Both the position numbers and the translations under genes were made by a program. The notes below the pieces were generated by a model. That model was not told the DNA's origin and did not search any database. It saw only the letters and a program-made list of their open reading frames with translations. Positions 41,386 through 49,389 of a DNA stretch of 64,000 bases are shown in pieces; positions within the stretch are counted from its first letter, which is position 1; each line of letters starts with the position of its first letter. Origin of the DNA: Thalassospira sp. MCCC 1A03138 (GTDB lineage: Bacteria > Pseudomonadota > Alphaproteobacteria > Rhodospirillales > Thalassospiraceae); the NCBI RefSeq assembly GCF_002115785.1, contig NZ_JFJY01000002.1, forward strand, positions 558,001-622,000. Direction: 5' to 3'.

Positions 41386-42492
41386 ATGGGCAAATGGAAC
41401 TGGCAGCACAGTGATTGGCCCAACTTCACTTGGGATAGGCAGCAAACCCAACCCTACTTACCTTCTGTTTATCATAAACAGGGATACCTGGCCGGATTGG
41501 TCAACTCGCTGAACGGCAGACGAGCCTTAATCACCAAAGCACTTACTGAGAACATTGTTGCTTCTTTTGCAATTGAGGGCGAGTACCTAAACGCAACTGA
41601 AGTATCCTATGAAATCGAGCGAGGGTTTGGCCGACCTTCCTCTTGCGATGAGGCCAAGAGTGTCGGGCTGCTGGAGGGAAACGCCGCTGCTTTGATATCA
41701 ACCGTTTTTGACGAGTCCTCTCAAGACCTTACTCTGCATCGATTGGGGATGTGGCAGCGCTGCATGTTCGAGAGGACCTACTCGCCAGCTCAAATCGGAC
41801 AGCCTGCAACGTGGCGAACTGAAGATATGAAGGTGGTTTCCGGTGGAACCTGCGACCGGAAAATTCATTTCGAAGCCCCTGACGCATCACGCGTCGAAAT
41901 TGAGATGGAAGCATTCCTTAATTGGTTTGTTTCCAGTCGGGAAAGCAAAGAAATAGACCCGGTCTCGCGAGCTGCTTTGGCGCACCTGTGGTTCGTGACC
42001 TTGCATCCGTTCGAAGATGGCAATGGCAGGAGCGCACGCGCGGTTGCTGACCTGGCACTGTTTCAGTCAGACAGCAATGCTGTCTTGTACCCAATGGCGC
42101 CTTACATATTAGCCGACCGTGAGAACTATTACCGAGTGTTGGAGCAAACTCAGTCTTTCGGTTTGGAAATAACGGAATGGATGGTTTGGTTTTTCAAAAC
42201 TTTGGAAAATGCACTTGAAGGTGCGATACCGAGATTAAGCTGGAGTGTTGAAGCGAACAGCCTCGTGACAATGCAGCCAGAAAATCGACTTCTGACGCAA
42301 CAAGTTAGAATTCTTGTGTTGCTGCATGATGATGCGGATCAAAATGTCATAAGCGCATCACAATATGCTGCGATTAATAGCGTTAGTAAGGCGACAGCGA
42401 CGCGCCACCTTACTGACCTGGTTGACAAAGGCTATCTATGCGTTTGCGAAGGACGCGGCCGTTCGACGAAATACCGTTTGTCAGGAAAATAA
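41386..42492 (+). CDS. Fic-family protein with inhibitory motif and winged-helix tail
   Basis: A protein of about 368 residues. The Fic core has the complete HPFEDGNGRSAR motif (about residue 210), with the catalytic histidine that transfers AMP to protein hydroxyls. An SFAIEGE segment near residue 55 fits the (S/T)xxxE(G/N) inhibitory helix of class II Fic proteins, so activity would be self-restrained. The C-terminal 80 residues form a MarR-like winged helix (SKATATRHLTDLVDKGYL) for DNA binding. Start ATG 41386 lies behind GAGGAGG. It is transposon cargo next to the transposition genes. Target proteins are unknown. Confidence 0.87.
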   Translation: MGKWNWQHSDWPNFTWDRQQTQPYLPSVYHKQGYLAGLVNSLNGRRALITKALTENIVASFAIEGEYLNATEVSYEIERGFGRPSSCDEAKSVGLLEGNAAALISTVFDESSQDLTLHRLGMWQRCMFERTYSPAQIGQPATWRTEDMKVVSGGTCDRKIHFEAPDASRVEIEMEAFLNWFVSSRESKEIDPVSRAALAHLWFVTLHPFEDGNGRSARAVADLALFQSDSNAVLYPMAPYILADRENYYRVLEQTQSFGLEITEWMVWFFKTLENALEGAIPRLSWSVEANSLVTMQPENRLLTQQVRILVLLHDDADQNVISASQYAAINSVSKATATRHLTDLVDKGYLCVCEGRGRSTKYRLSGK

Positions 42493-42503
42493 TTGATCAG
42501 GCA

Positions 42504-43481
42504 TTAGACCATTCCAAAATCTGGTATGCCCTGACGCATGATTTCGCGAAGGGTTAGAGAATAACGAGAGGGCCGGGTGTCTCCTTTTGGACGACGAACA
42601 ATCTTCATTTCGCTGCCCGTTTCATCAAATTCGATTATCCCGACTTGATGAATGTCCAGAGCATCAATCGCAAAATTAATTTCTTCTGATGGCCAACGGA
42701 ACGAGTTGTTTCTGCAAAGCCATACGTGCCGGAAAAAGCTCGATCGATAATCGATATCTGATAGCAGGTTCTGGAAAGCGAGTTTGTTGTTTCTTGGGGA
42801 GCCGGTCATGAACATGAAGCCGTCAACCAGCTGTAAGGCGCCATCCTCGCCACAGCGAATGCCAACAGCGTCAATGCTGACGAATTCGAAGTTGTATCTT
42901 TTAAAATAGATACTGACATCGTCACCTCCATAAAGAAGCGACTTGTGCTCATCGATCAGAGCAAGCGCGTCTTTTCTGTGGAGGGCGTCTTTGGGCATCA
43001 GGAACGTTGGAGCGGCTGATGAAGAGTATTTGCGGTTCGTTACTTCACTGAGGATTTCCTTGATGCGAACAACCGGGACCTTTTTGTCTCGCATCTCAGC
43101 CAAGAGATCGAGTGCAGCGTCTGGATCTGCACTGTGAATACGTGCGAACAATTCTGCAGTGTGAAAGTGACCCAGTACGTCAAACAGGGCATTTGGTTCG
43201 AGTGCGCGCTGTCCGAGAATTTCTTGCAGTTTCATTTTTTCGCGATCTGCGATGGCATTTCCGCGGATGAGTGTTGAGCGCATGCGTTGCAATGCGTTGC
43301 GTGTGTATCGCGTTTTCTGAGCAAGCATTTCCCAGAAATGTTCTTTATTTGCAGAGTATTGCTTACCTGCTGGCGTTCTCTCGATCGCATTAATGAGCAT
43401 TGCGATCTCTGTCCATGGAAGTCTGCGATCCCGGGCATTATCGAGTTTTGCAAGAAGTTCATCGAACGATTGTGTGCTCAT
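42504..43481 (-). CDS. Unrecognised protein, divergent from tnsA
   Basis: I do not recognise this 325-residue protein. It is predicted soluble, without signal peptide or membrane helices. The N-terminal 100 residues are helical and basic, with a stretch (ARDRRLPWTEIAMLINAIER) like a small DNA-binding helical bundle. The C-terminal half looks like an alpha/beta domain (FEFVSIDAVGIRCGEDGALQ, VDGFMFMTGSPRNNKLAF). It is convergent with the Fic gene (11 bases apart) and divergent from tnsA across a 115-base shared promoter. That position suggests a regulator or accessory factor of the transposon, but this is inference. Confidence 0.7.
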   Translation of the reverse strand: MSTQSFDELLAKLDNARDRRLPWTEIAMLINAIERTPAGKQYSANKEHFWEMLAQKTRYTRNALQRMRSTLIRGNAIADREKMKLQEILGQRALEPNALFDVLGHFHTAELFARIHSADPDAALDLLAEMRDKKVPVVRIKEILSEVTNRKYSSSAAPTFLMPKDALHRKDALALIDEHKSLLYGGDDVSIYFKRYNFEFVSIDAVGIRCGEDGALQLVDGFMFMTGSPRNNKLAFQNLLSDIDYRSSFFRHVWLCRNNSFRWPSEEINFAIDALDIHQVGIIEFDETGSEMKIVRRPKGDTRPSRYSLTLREIMRQGIPDFGMV

Positions 43482-43596
43482 TTTGATTCTTTTCCACGGT
43501 GTTGGAAGTTTCTTTCAATCACCAATAGCAGAATTTTTTGATTGTGCAAAGTTGATTCAGATCATAATATGCCACGAATCATAACGTGGATTGTGA
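43482..43596 (+). promoter_or_regulatory. Divergent promoter region before tnsA
   Basis: This gap serves both the unknown minus-strand gene and the transposition operon. CCACG (43572-43576) and CGTGG (43585-43589) form a small dyad around AATCATAA, near a CATAAT sequence that could be a -10 element. No copy of the transposon-end repeat is present here. Confidence 0.4.
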
Positions 43597-44244
43597 ATGA
43601 TGTTTGATCCCCATGCACAAAGAAGCAGGAAGGTTGTCCGTCGAACAACGCATCGCGTTGTCGGCCGTTTCCCAAGCTTGAAATCAAGTCGGGTCGTCCA
43701 CTGGGAGTCCCAGCTCGAGCGCGACATGATCCGTTTGTTGGAGTTTGATCCGGCGGTGTTGTCATATCGGGAGCAACCAGAGCCTCTTACTTATTTCGAT
43801 AGCGGAAAAAGGCGTAAATACACACCCGATTTTATCGCGCAGATGACAACTGGCGTAACTGTCTTTGAGGTGAAGCCTTACGAACAGTCCATAGCAAGCC
43901 CCTTGAAAGAGAGACTTGTGGCATTCCGGGAGTACTACAGCGCGCAAGGCATAGATTTCATGGTGATGACCGAGCGCGAAATCCGAAAAGAACCGCGACT
44001 TTCAAACATCACCAAACTCTTGCGGTATCAGCGCGAAATCGTAAATCCCGCCAGTAAGCAGGTTGTTATCAATCTCGTTGATAGTGGGGTTCAGACCCTT
44101 GAAGAGTTGTTCGAACATCTGAAAGAGCATGGTGTTCCGTTCTCGCACGTCTACGCACTCATCGCTCAAGGCAGTCTTGGCGTCGATATTAATCAACCGA
44201 TTGACAACGACGATACGCCTGTTTGTCTGCGGAGGGCTTCGTAA
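43597..44244 (+). CDS. tnsA: TnsA-like transposon endonuclease
   Basis: A 215-residue restriction-endonuclease-fold protein. The TnsA catalytic pattern is visible: glutamate in WESQLERDM (about residue 39), aspartate in YTPDFIA (about 77) and EVK in VFEVKPY (about 90). In Tn7, TnsA cuts the 5' strands so that the element leaves by double-strand cleavage with TnsB. Its presence separates this element from Tn5053/Tn402-type relatives. The C-terminal 90 residues should form the part that contacts TnsC. Its stop overlaps the tnsB start (TAATG). Confidence 0.88.
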   Translation: MMFDPHAQRSRKVVRRTTHRVVGRFPSLKSSRVVHWESQLERDMIRLLEFDPAVLSYREQPEPLTYFDSGKRRKYTPDFIAQMTTGVTVFEVKPYEQSIASPLKERLVAFREYYSAQGIDFMVMTEREIRKEPRLSNITKLLRYQREIVNPASKQVVINLVDSGVQTLEELFEHLKEHGVPFSHVYALIAQGSLGVDINQPIDNDDTPVCLRRAS

Positions 44245-44930
44245 TGGTTGCTGTTCGCATCGGTATGGGAACTGAGGTGTCTGTTGGTGAAACGATCTAT
44301 GCCGTTCGTCGTTGCCTTGCAGGGGATATTCTTCAGCTTGAGTCCGAAGATGACGGTCAATTGGTGAAAATCCCAAGACCTGAGTTGGCGTTTTCCGTTG
44401 CCAACGGTGAAGCTTCCATCATCGTTGGTGACCGGAAGCACAAAGTTTTAGAACGCCGGGACCTGAGTGTCCTTCCCGAAAAAGATCGCGATGAGCTTCG
44501 TCGCAGGCTTGCCTACGTAAAATTGGTCGAGAAGCCGAGGGTTGCAGAGAGTGGTGCCGCCTTGGTGAAAGCCAGCATCGAAATTGGTGCGGCACAACTT
44601 AACGACCCTAAACCGCCGTCAGTGGCAACGCTTTATAACTGGTGCAAACTTTACCGTCAGGCTGGCGGTGATCCTGTGGCTTTGGTGCCGCAAACAAAGC
44701 GCCGCGGGAACCGACAACGACGATTTTCTCCTGAGGTACTCGAAATCCTTCAGGCCGTAATTAATGAGCGATTTCTGGTTACGTCCAGGCCTAGGCCAAC
44801 GGATGTTTACTCTGCTGTCGTCGTCGAAATCGAAAGACTGAATGCATATAGACCAGCATTTAACTGGCGGTGCCGACGCTTAGAACTCTTTATCGCGAAA
44901 TCGAGAAACTCGAGCCATACACATACTTGA
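44244..44930 (+). CDS. tnsB: TnsB-like transposase, N-terminal part (frameshifted)
   Basis: The first 228 codons of a DDE-type transposase (Mu/TnsB/TniA family). They cover the N-terminal beta region and the helix-turn-helix segments that read the end repeats (for example PSVATLYNWCKLYRQAGGDP at about residues 127-146). After LNAYRPAFNW (ends at 44867) the family sequence continues in the -1 frame as VPTLRTLYREI. The last 20 codons here are therefore out of register. The start is ATG 44244, overlapping the tnsA stop. The shift must lie between 44864 and 44927. No classic slippery heptamer was found, so a real mutation or a sequence error is more likely than programmed frameshifting. Confidence 0.8.
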   Translation: MVAVRIGMGTEVSVGETIYAVRRCLAGDILQLESEDDGQLVKIPRPELAFSVANGEASIIVGDRKHKVLERRDLSVLPEKDRDELRRRLAYVKLVEKPRVAESGAALVKASIEIGAAQLNDPKPPSVATLYNWCKLYRQAGGDPVALVPQTKRRGNRQRRFSPEVLEILQAVINERFLVTSRPRPTDVYSAVVVEIERLNAYRPAFNWRCRRLELFIAKSRNSSHTHT

Positions 44931-46243
44931 AGGGTCGATATGGAAAATACATTGCGGATAAGGAAACGCGACACGTGGGAAAAGGTGCGTTCTCCTCTCG
45001 ACCGCTTGAGCGGGTAGAGATCGACCACAGTCTTCTCGATATCATCGCCTACGATGAGGATCTCGATATTCCACTGGGGCGGCCAACACTCACATTGATC
45101 ATTGACCATTTTTCACGGATGCCTTTGGGCTTTTATCTCGGCTTCGAAGCGCCAGGTTCAGCGAGTGTTATGATGGCACTGCGCAATGCGATTGGAACCA
45201 AGGAATGGGTCAACGAGCGTTACCCTGACATTGAAGGCACATGGCCTTGTTATGGCGTGCCTGAGGTTCTTGTTACGGACAACGGGCCTGAATTCCATTC
45301 CAAAGACTTGGAAATCGCGTGTGCCCAACTGGGTATCACCATTCAGCATAACAAAGTGAAGTCGCCATGGACCAAAGGCGTTGTGGAGAGGATTTTTGGT
45401 GAGATCAACCGATCTCTGCTGTGTGATGCGCCGGGCAAAACCTTTCACAACAAGGATGCACGCTCTGAGAATGATGCGGTTGGAGAGGCTAGCGTTCCTG
45501 TCGCTCTTCTTGAGCATGTCTTGTGTAAATGGATTGTGGAAATTCATGCCAAGAAGATGCACGAGGGTATACGAGCAATACCGCTTGAGAGATGGACTGA
45601 AGGTGTGGAGACGTTTCCACCTCGGCTTATTTCCGATCAGGAGGACCTCAATGTTCTTCTTTCCTGCTTCAAGGAAATTCGGAAAATTCACCCCAAAGGA
45701 ATCGTCATAGAGGGCATTTGGTACAGCTCAAGAACGCTGACCGAGCTCCGCAACAGTTCTACCAAGGATTTTCAGGTAGATATGAAGTTTGACCCGACCA
45801 ATATGGGCCGCATTCATGTCCGTGATCCCAGAACTAATACCTATTTCAATGTCCCGGCATTGGATCCCGAATACGCAGAAGGACTCGGGTTATGGCCGCA
45901 CAAGATCCTTCGTAAGTATCTTCGGAAAATGGGGGCGCGTCAGATCGATCCAACTGAACTTGCGAAAGTCAAAGAACACATTCACGACCTTATTCAGGAA
46001 TCGGCCAAGACCAAGAAGCGGAAACGCACAACCAATGCACGGATTGGACGGTTTCGTGAGTCGTCCAGCCAAGCAGCCCCAAATGAAGATCGTATAGTCG
46101 AACCGAACACTTCTTATGAGATCTCATTTGATGCTGTGCGAAGGGCCGAGGAGGAAGATTATCGCGACAACCTGGTCGAAGATGACGATTTTCTTGCTGA
46201 CGGTATGCGGCGTATTCAGGCGGTCGGAAAGGACGACGTATGA
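44870..46243 (+). CDS. tnsB: TnsB-like transposase, catalytic C-terminal part (frameshifted)
   Basis: Carries the RNase H-like transposase core and the Mu-type C-terminal domain. The DDE residues are in VEIDHSLLD (about residue 47), VLVTDNGPEFH (about 129) and the glutamate in KGVVERIFGE (about 169). The frame opens after a TAA at 44861 and has an internal GTG at 44870. Joined to the upstream part it gives about 666 residues, normal for TnsB. The basic tail with AKTKKRKRTTNAR is suited to DNA or TnsC contact. It overlaps tnsC by four bases. Confidence 0.85.
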   Translation: MPTLRTLYREIEKLEPYTYLKGRYGKYIADKETRHVGKGAFSSRPLERVEIDHSLLDIIAYDEDLDIPLGRPTLTLIIDHFSRMPLGFYLGFEAPGSASVMMALRNAIGTKEWVNERYPDIEGTWPCYGVPEVLVTDNGPEFHSKDLEIACAQLGITIQHNKVKSPWTKGVVERIFGEINRSLLCDAPGKTFHNKDARSENDAVGEASVPVALLEHVLCKWIVEIHAKKMHEGIRAIPLERWTEGVETFPPRLISDQEDLNVLLSCFKEIRKIHPKGIVIEGIWYSSRTLTELRNSSTKDFQVDMKFDPTNMGRIHVRDPRTNTYFNVPALDPEYAEGLGLWPHKILRKYLRKMGARQIDPTELAKVKEHIHDLIQESAKTKKRKRTTNARIGRFRESSSQAAPNEDRIVEPNTSYEISFDAVRRAEEEDYRDNLVEDDDFLADGMRRIQAVGKDDV

Positions 46244-47250
46244 GCATTTCTGTTAATCCAGACAAGCTTTCTGGCATCAATCAGGTGATGGGTGATGTGC
46301 TGATCCGCCATCGTTCCTTTAAAACCGGGTTGGCACGGCTTGATGAATGCATGCAGTCCTATACGGGCTATGGAGAGCCGGTTTGTATGCTTCTGCATGG
46401 TCCTTCAGGGGTTGGGAAGTCGACGCTTGCAAAGGCTTTTCTCGTCGATAACCAACCTGTCGAAGCCCAGGACCGTAAATTGGTTCCGGTTCTGAGCGCC
46501 GTAATCCCTGTGCCGGCGACAATGAAGAATATGGCGTCCGAGCTTCTCGATAAGCTTGGCGACCCTCTTTCCGATCGGGGCACACTTGAACAAAGAACCA
46601 AAAGACTTCGCAAGCTGCTCCGGGAGTGCGGAACGAAACTCATCATCCTTGATGAGTTTCAGCACTTTATCGATCGCAAGAGCGAGCAGGTAATCCTTGA
46701 TGTTTCTGATTGGCTCAAGAACCTCATTTCCAACACATCGATCCCGGTGGCTTTGGTTGGGCTTCCGTATTCGAGAAATGTTCTGTCGGCCAATGAACAG
46801 CTGATGCGGCGTTTCAGTTATCAGACAGAACTCTCGCCCTTTGACTGGGATGACAAGGCGGAGCGTGCAGAGTTCATCAGGATTCTCGACGCTGTAGACG
46901 GAAAGCTAACAGATATCTTGGGAAGCCGAAGCGATTTGAAGAGCCAAGCTGTCCGCTGCCATGCTGCGACGAAAGGCTTGATTTCTCTGCTGATCAAGCT
47001 ACTCCATGGTGCCGCCTACGAATCAGCCAAATGCAATGCTTCGTCAATAACCCGGCAGCACCTTGCCAAATCGTTCAGAGAGCGCCTTGTACCAGACAAG
47101 GCAGTTCTCAATCCGTTTCTCGACAGTTGGGATGGGCAAGCAATCGACCCGCTTCCCGAGAGCAGGCATATGTCGGTGGCGGGATGCATCCCGTCGATTA
47201 GCGCGAGATCACGTTCTCAAAACGTTAACGAAGTCCTCTCAGCAAGGTGA
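46240..47250 (+). CDS. tnsC: TnsC-like AAA+ transposition regulator
   Basis: A 336-residue AAA+ ATPase of the TnsC/TniB family. Walker A is GPSGVGKST (about residues 54-62), Walker B LIILDEFQH (about 133-141), and an arginine-rich sensor region follows (NEQLMRRFSY). In Tn7 this protein forms filaments on target DNA, bridges the target selector and the TnsAB transposase, and enforces target immunity. The start overlaps the tnsB stop (ATGA). The next gene begins within the last codons here, so expression is coupled. Confidence 0.92.
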   Translation: MSISVNPDKLSGINQVMGDVLIRHRSFKTGLARLDECMQSYTGYGEPVCMLLHGPSGVGKSTLAKAFLVDNQPVEAQDRKLVPVLSAVIPVPATMKNMASELLDKLGDPLSDRGTLEQRTKRLRKLLRECGTKLIILDEFQHFIDRKSEQVILDVSDWLKNLISNTSIPVALVGLPYSRNVLSANEQLMRRFSYQTELSPFDWDDKAERAEFIRILDAVDGKLTDILGSRSDLKSQAVRCHAATKGLISLLIKLLHGAAYESAKCNASSITRQHLAKSFRERLVPDKAVLNPFLDSWDGQAIDPLPESRHMSVAGCIPSISARSRSQNVNEVLSAR

Positions 47251-47255
47251 GACAC

Positions 47256-49121
47256 ATGTCAGGTGATCGGTCACTACTGGTACGTCCTAAGCCGGAAAAG
47301 GCTGAGAGCTTCCGAGGATATCTGCTCAGGGTTTCGACGGAAAATGGTTATCACAATGCAAACTGGATGCTGAGGCAGCTTGGTATTCATCCACGCACAT
47401 ATTTGCCGCGTGATGACATTGCAAAGTTGGCAAGCGCGCTAAATCTCCAGGACCGCGAGCTTTCAAATATGCAGAACCGAGTTGTGGCGCCTCGGTGGGT
47501 TCGTGTGGGGGCGCATGAAGTTCATATCTGTGCACAGGAAAGGCGTTCCTTTCGCTATTGTCCTGAATGCTTGAGCGAAGCTCCGTACCATCGTGCCGTG
47601 TGGGATCTCAAGCTTTTAAGTGCCTGCCCGAAACACGGGACATATCTGCTTGAAAGTTGCAGAAAATGTGATCGCCGTATTGGTTGGGGGCGTGAGAACC
47701 TTCTGGAGTGTAACTGTGGTGCGGATTTGAGGTCGTTCCGGCCGCGTTCAGCACCCGATAAAACAATAGGTTTCTGCAGGTTGCTGGAGAAGCGTCTCCA
47801 CGGTCAGCTGGCAGACGAAAGCTGCTCCTTGCATCCGGCATTTCAGAAGTTGAGTTTCACGGACCTTCTGAATCACACGATGTTCCTAGCGGCTTATATT
47901 TCAGGTCGAGGGCGTGGGACCGGCCGACAACTGTTTTACAATCTTGCCGCTGATGCGTTGCGTGAGGTGTTTGACCGGGTTTCTGTGATTCTTGCTGATT
48001 GGCCGAACGGGTTTCACTTGCTGCTTGATGAGGTGCGGCAATTCACCGAACAAGACGTTGGAAAACATGTCGGGCTCGAGGCAGAATTTCGATCGCTCTA
48101 CACCAATCTGTTTCGTAAGCAGCAGGAAGTTGAGCATCTACATCTCATCCGGGCCGAATTTGCCAAATACATTGAAGGCAAATGGTTTGCTGGGTTTGTC
48201 GTGCCAACCAGTAAACGACTGTCAGAGGAATGGTCCCAAGATCAGTCGTTTATTACGGTTGCGGAAGCAGCACGACGCCTTGGTATTCATCCAAGTATCC
48301 TGAGACGTGATATCGCCGAGGGAAGTTTGGCTGCAACCACGAGACAGATGCAAAGCAGATGTCTTCGCGTCATAGAGGTCTCGGAGGTTGAGCGGTACCG
48401 AAACGCGCGCGAAAACCTGCTTGGAACCAATGACGCTCAGGAACTGCTAGGCGTTTCAAAGCACCCACTCATGAAACTGGTGAACGCAGGCTTGATCAAA
48501 GCCGTCAAGGGGCCGAAGGTTGATGGTTCTCAGCACTGGGCCTTCAAAAAGTGTGATATCGGGGAATTTCTTGCATCCTTGATTAATCGTGCGAACCGAT
48601 ACAGTTCGGCAGAAGAACCGATAGCCTTTGATAAAGCAGTGCGCCGCTGTACGGCCAAGGGTCTTTGTATTGTTGACTTGGTACAGTCGATCCTAAGCGG
48701 AGAGCTAAAAGCTCTTAGGCACGCTAGGAACGGAATAAAGCTGAATGATCTGTTCTTCAATGAACCAGACTTTCGAGCTTTTCTATATAACGAGAAACGT
48801 ACTATCAAATGGGCTGTTACCATTCGTGAAGCTGCAAGAATGCTTGGGTTAAACGAAGAGGCAACACGTAATCTCGTGCAAAAAGGATTTCTTGAAACAA
48901 TCTCTGTTCCATTAGACGGGCGTCTTCGCAGGCAGGTTTCATTGGATGCGATCGAGGGGTTCAAAGCGAATTATATTTCAGCTTCCTGCTTGGCAGCACA
49001 TAAGAATACTTCGGCCAGATCTGTCGTTGCTCAGCTGAAGGAATTTGGGACCAGCCCTGTTACTGGGCCAGCGATTGATGGAAGTCGCCAATACTTCTTC
49101 AGAAGATCAGCGACAGGATAG
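47256..49121 (+). CDS. TniQ/TnsD-like target-selection protein with four HTH segments
   Basis: A protein of about 621 residues. The N-terminal TniQ domain has zinc-binding CPEC (about residue 101), a CPKH-type histidine, CRKC and CNCG cysteines. The rest is long, like TnsD, and holds four helix-turn-helix or excisionase-like segments at about 334 (VAEAARRLGIHPSILRRDI), 392 (AQELLGVSKHPLMKL), 522 (IREAARMLGLNEEATRNLV) and 574 (SCLAAHKNTSARSVV). TnsD-type proteins bind a conserved gene end and set the insertion point downstream. Here the likely site is the 3' end of gyrB. The start may be GTG 47247 or ATG 47256. A terminator follows. Confidence 0.88.
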   Translation: MSGDRSLLVRPKPEKAESFRGYLLRVSTENGYHNANWMLRQLGIHPRTYLPRDDIAKLASALNLQDRELSNMQNRVVAPRWVRVGAHEVHICAQERRSFRYCPECLSEAPYHRAVWDLKLLSACPKHGTYLLESCRKCDRRIGWGRENLLECNCGADLRSFRPRSAPDKTIGFCRLLEKRLHGQLADESCSLHPAFQKLSFTDLLNHTMFLAAYISGRGRGTGRQLFYNLAADALREVFDRVSVILADWPNGFHLLLDEVRQFTEQDVGKHVGLEAEFRSLYTNLFRKQQEVEHLHLIRAEFAKYIEGKWFAGFVVPTSKRLSEEWSQDQSFITVAEAARRLGIHPSILRRDIAEGSLAATTRQMQSRCLRVIEVSEVERYRNARENLLGTNDAQELLGVSKHPLMKLVNAGLIKAVKGPKVDGSQHWAFKKCDIGEFLASLINRANRYSSAEEPIAFDKAVRRCTAKGLCIVDLVQSILSGELKALRHARNGIKLNDLFFNEPDFRAFLYNEKRTIKWAVTIREAARMLGLNEEATRNLVQKGFLETISVPLDGRLRRQVSLDAIEGFKANYISASCLAAHKNTSARSVVAQLKEFGTSPVTGPAIDGSRQYFFRRSATG

Positions 49122-49240
49122 GACGCTAGCTCAAACGGATTGGCTGGTGGCGGAACTGGGGCGAATTGATTAACTCTTCTTCAGTATGTCGCCAATCTAA
49201 TGACTGCGACGCAACGACAGCAGTGGTTGCCCGCTTTCCG

Positions 49241-49274
49241 AAGCCCGCGCTTGTCGCGGGCTTTCGTGTTTTTT
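49241..49274 (+). terminator. Terminator of the transposition operon
   Basis: The 9-bp stem AAGCCCGCG/CGCGGGCTT with a five-base loop is followed by CGTG and a run of six T. It separates the tns genes from the defence operon. Confidence 0.8.
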
Positions 49275-49389
49275 GCCAATTAAATCGAACAATTAATGCC
49301 CTGTGATGAACGACGGTCGATAGAAGAAAACTTTTTTGACAATAACCATTTACGTTAGAAAAAAAAGATGATCACTATATTAGAAGGAG

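Noticed and set aside
43597-49121. CRISPR-associated transposon
   Set aside because: No cas genes and no repeat-spacer array were found, and the targeting protein is long and TnsD-like rather than the short TniQ of CRISPR-guided elements.
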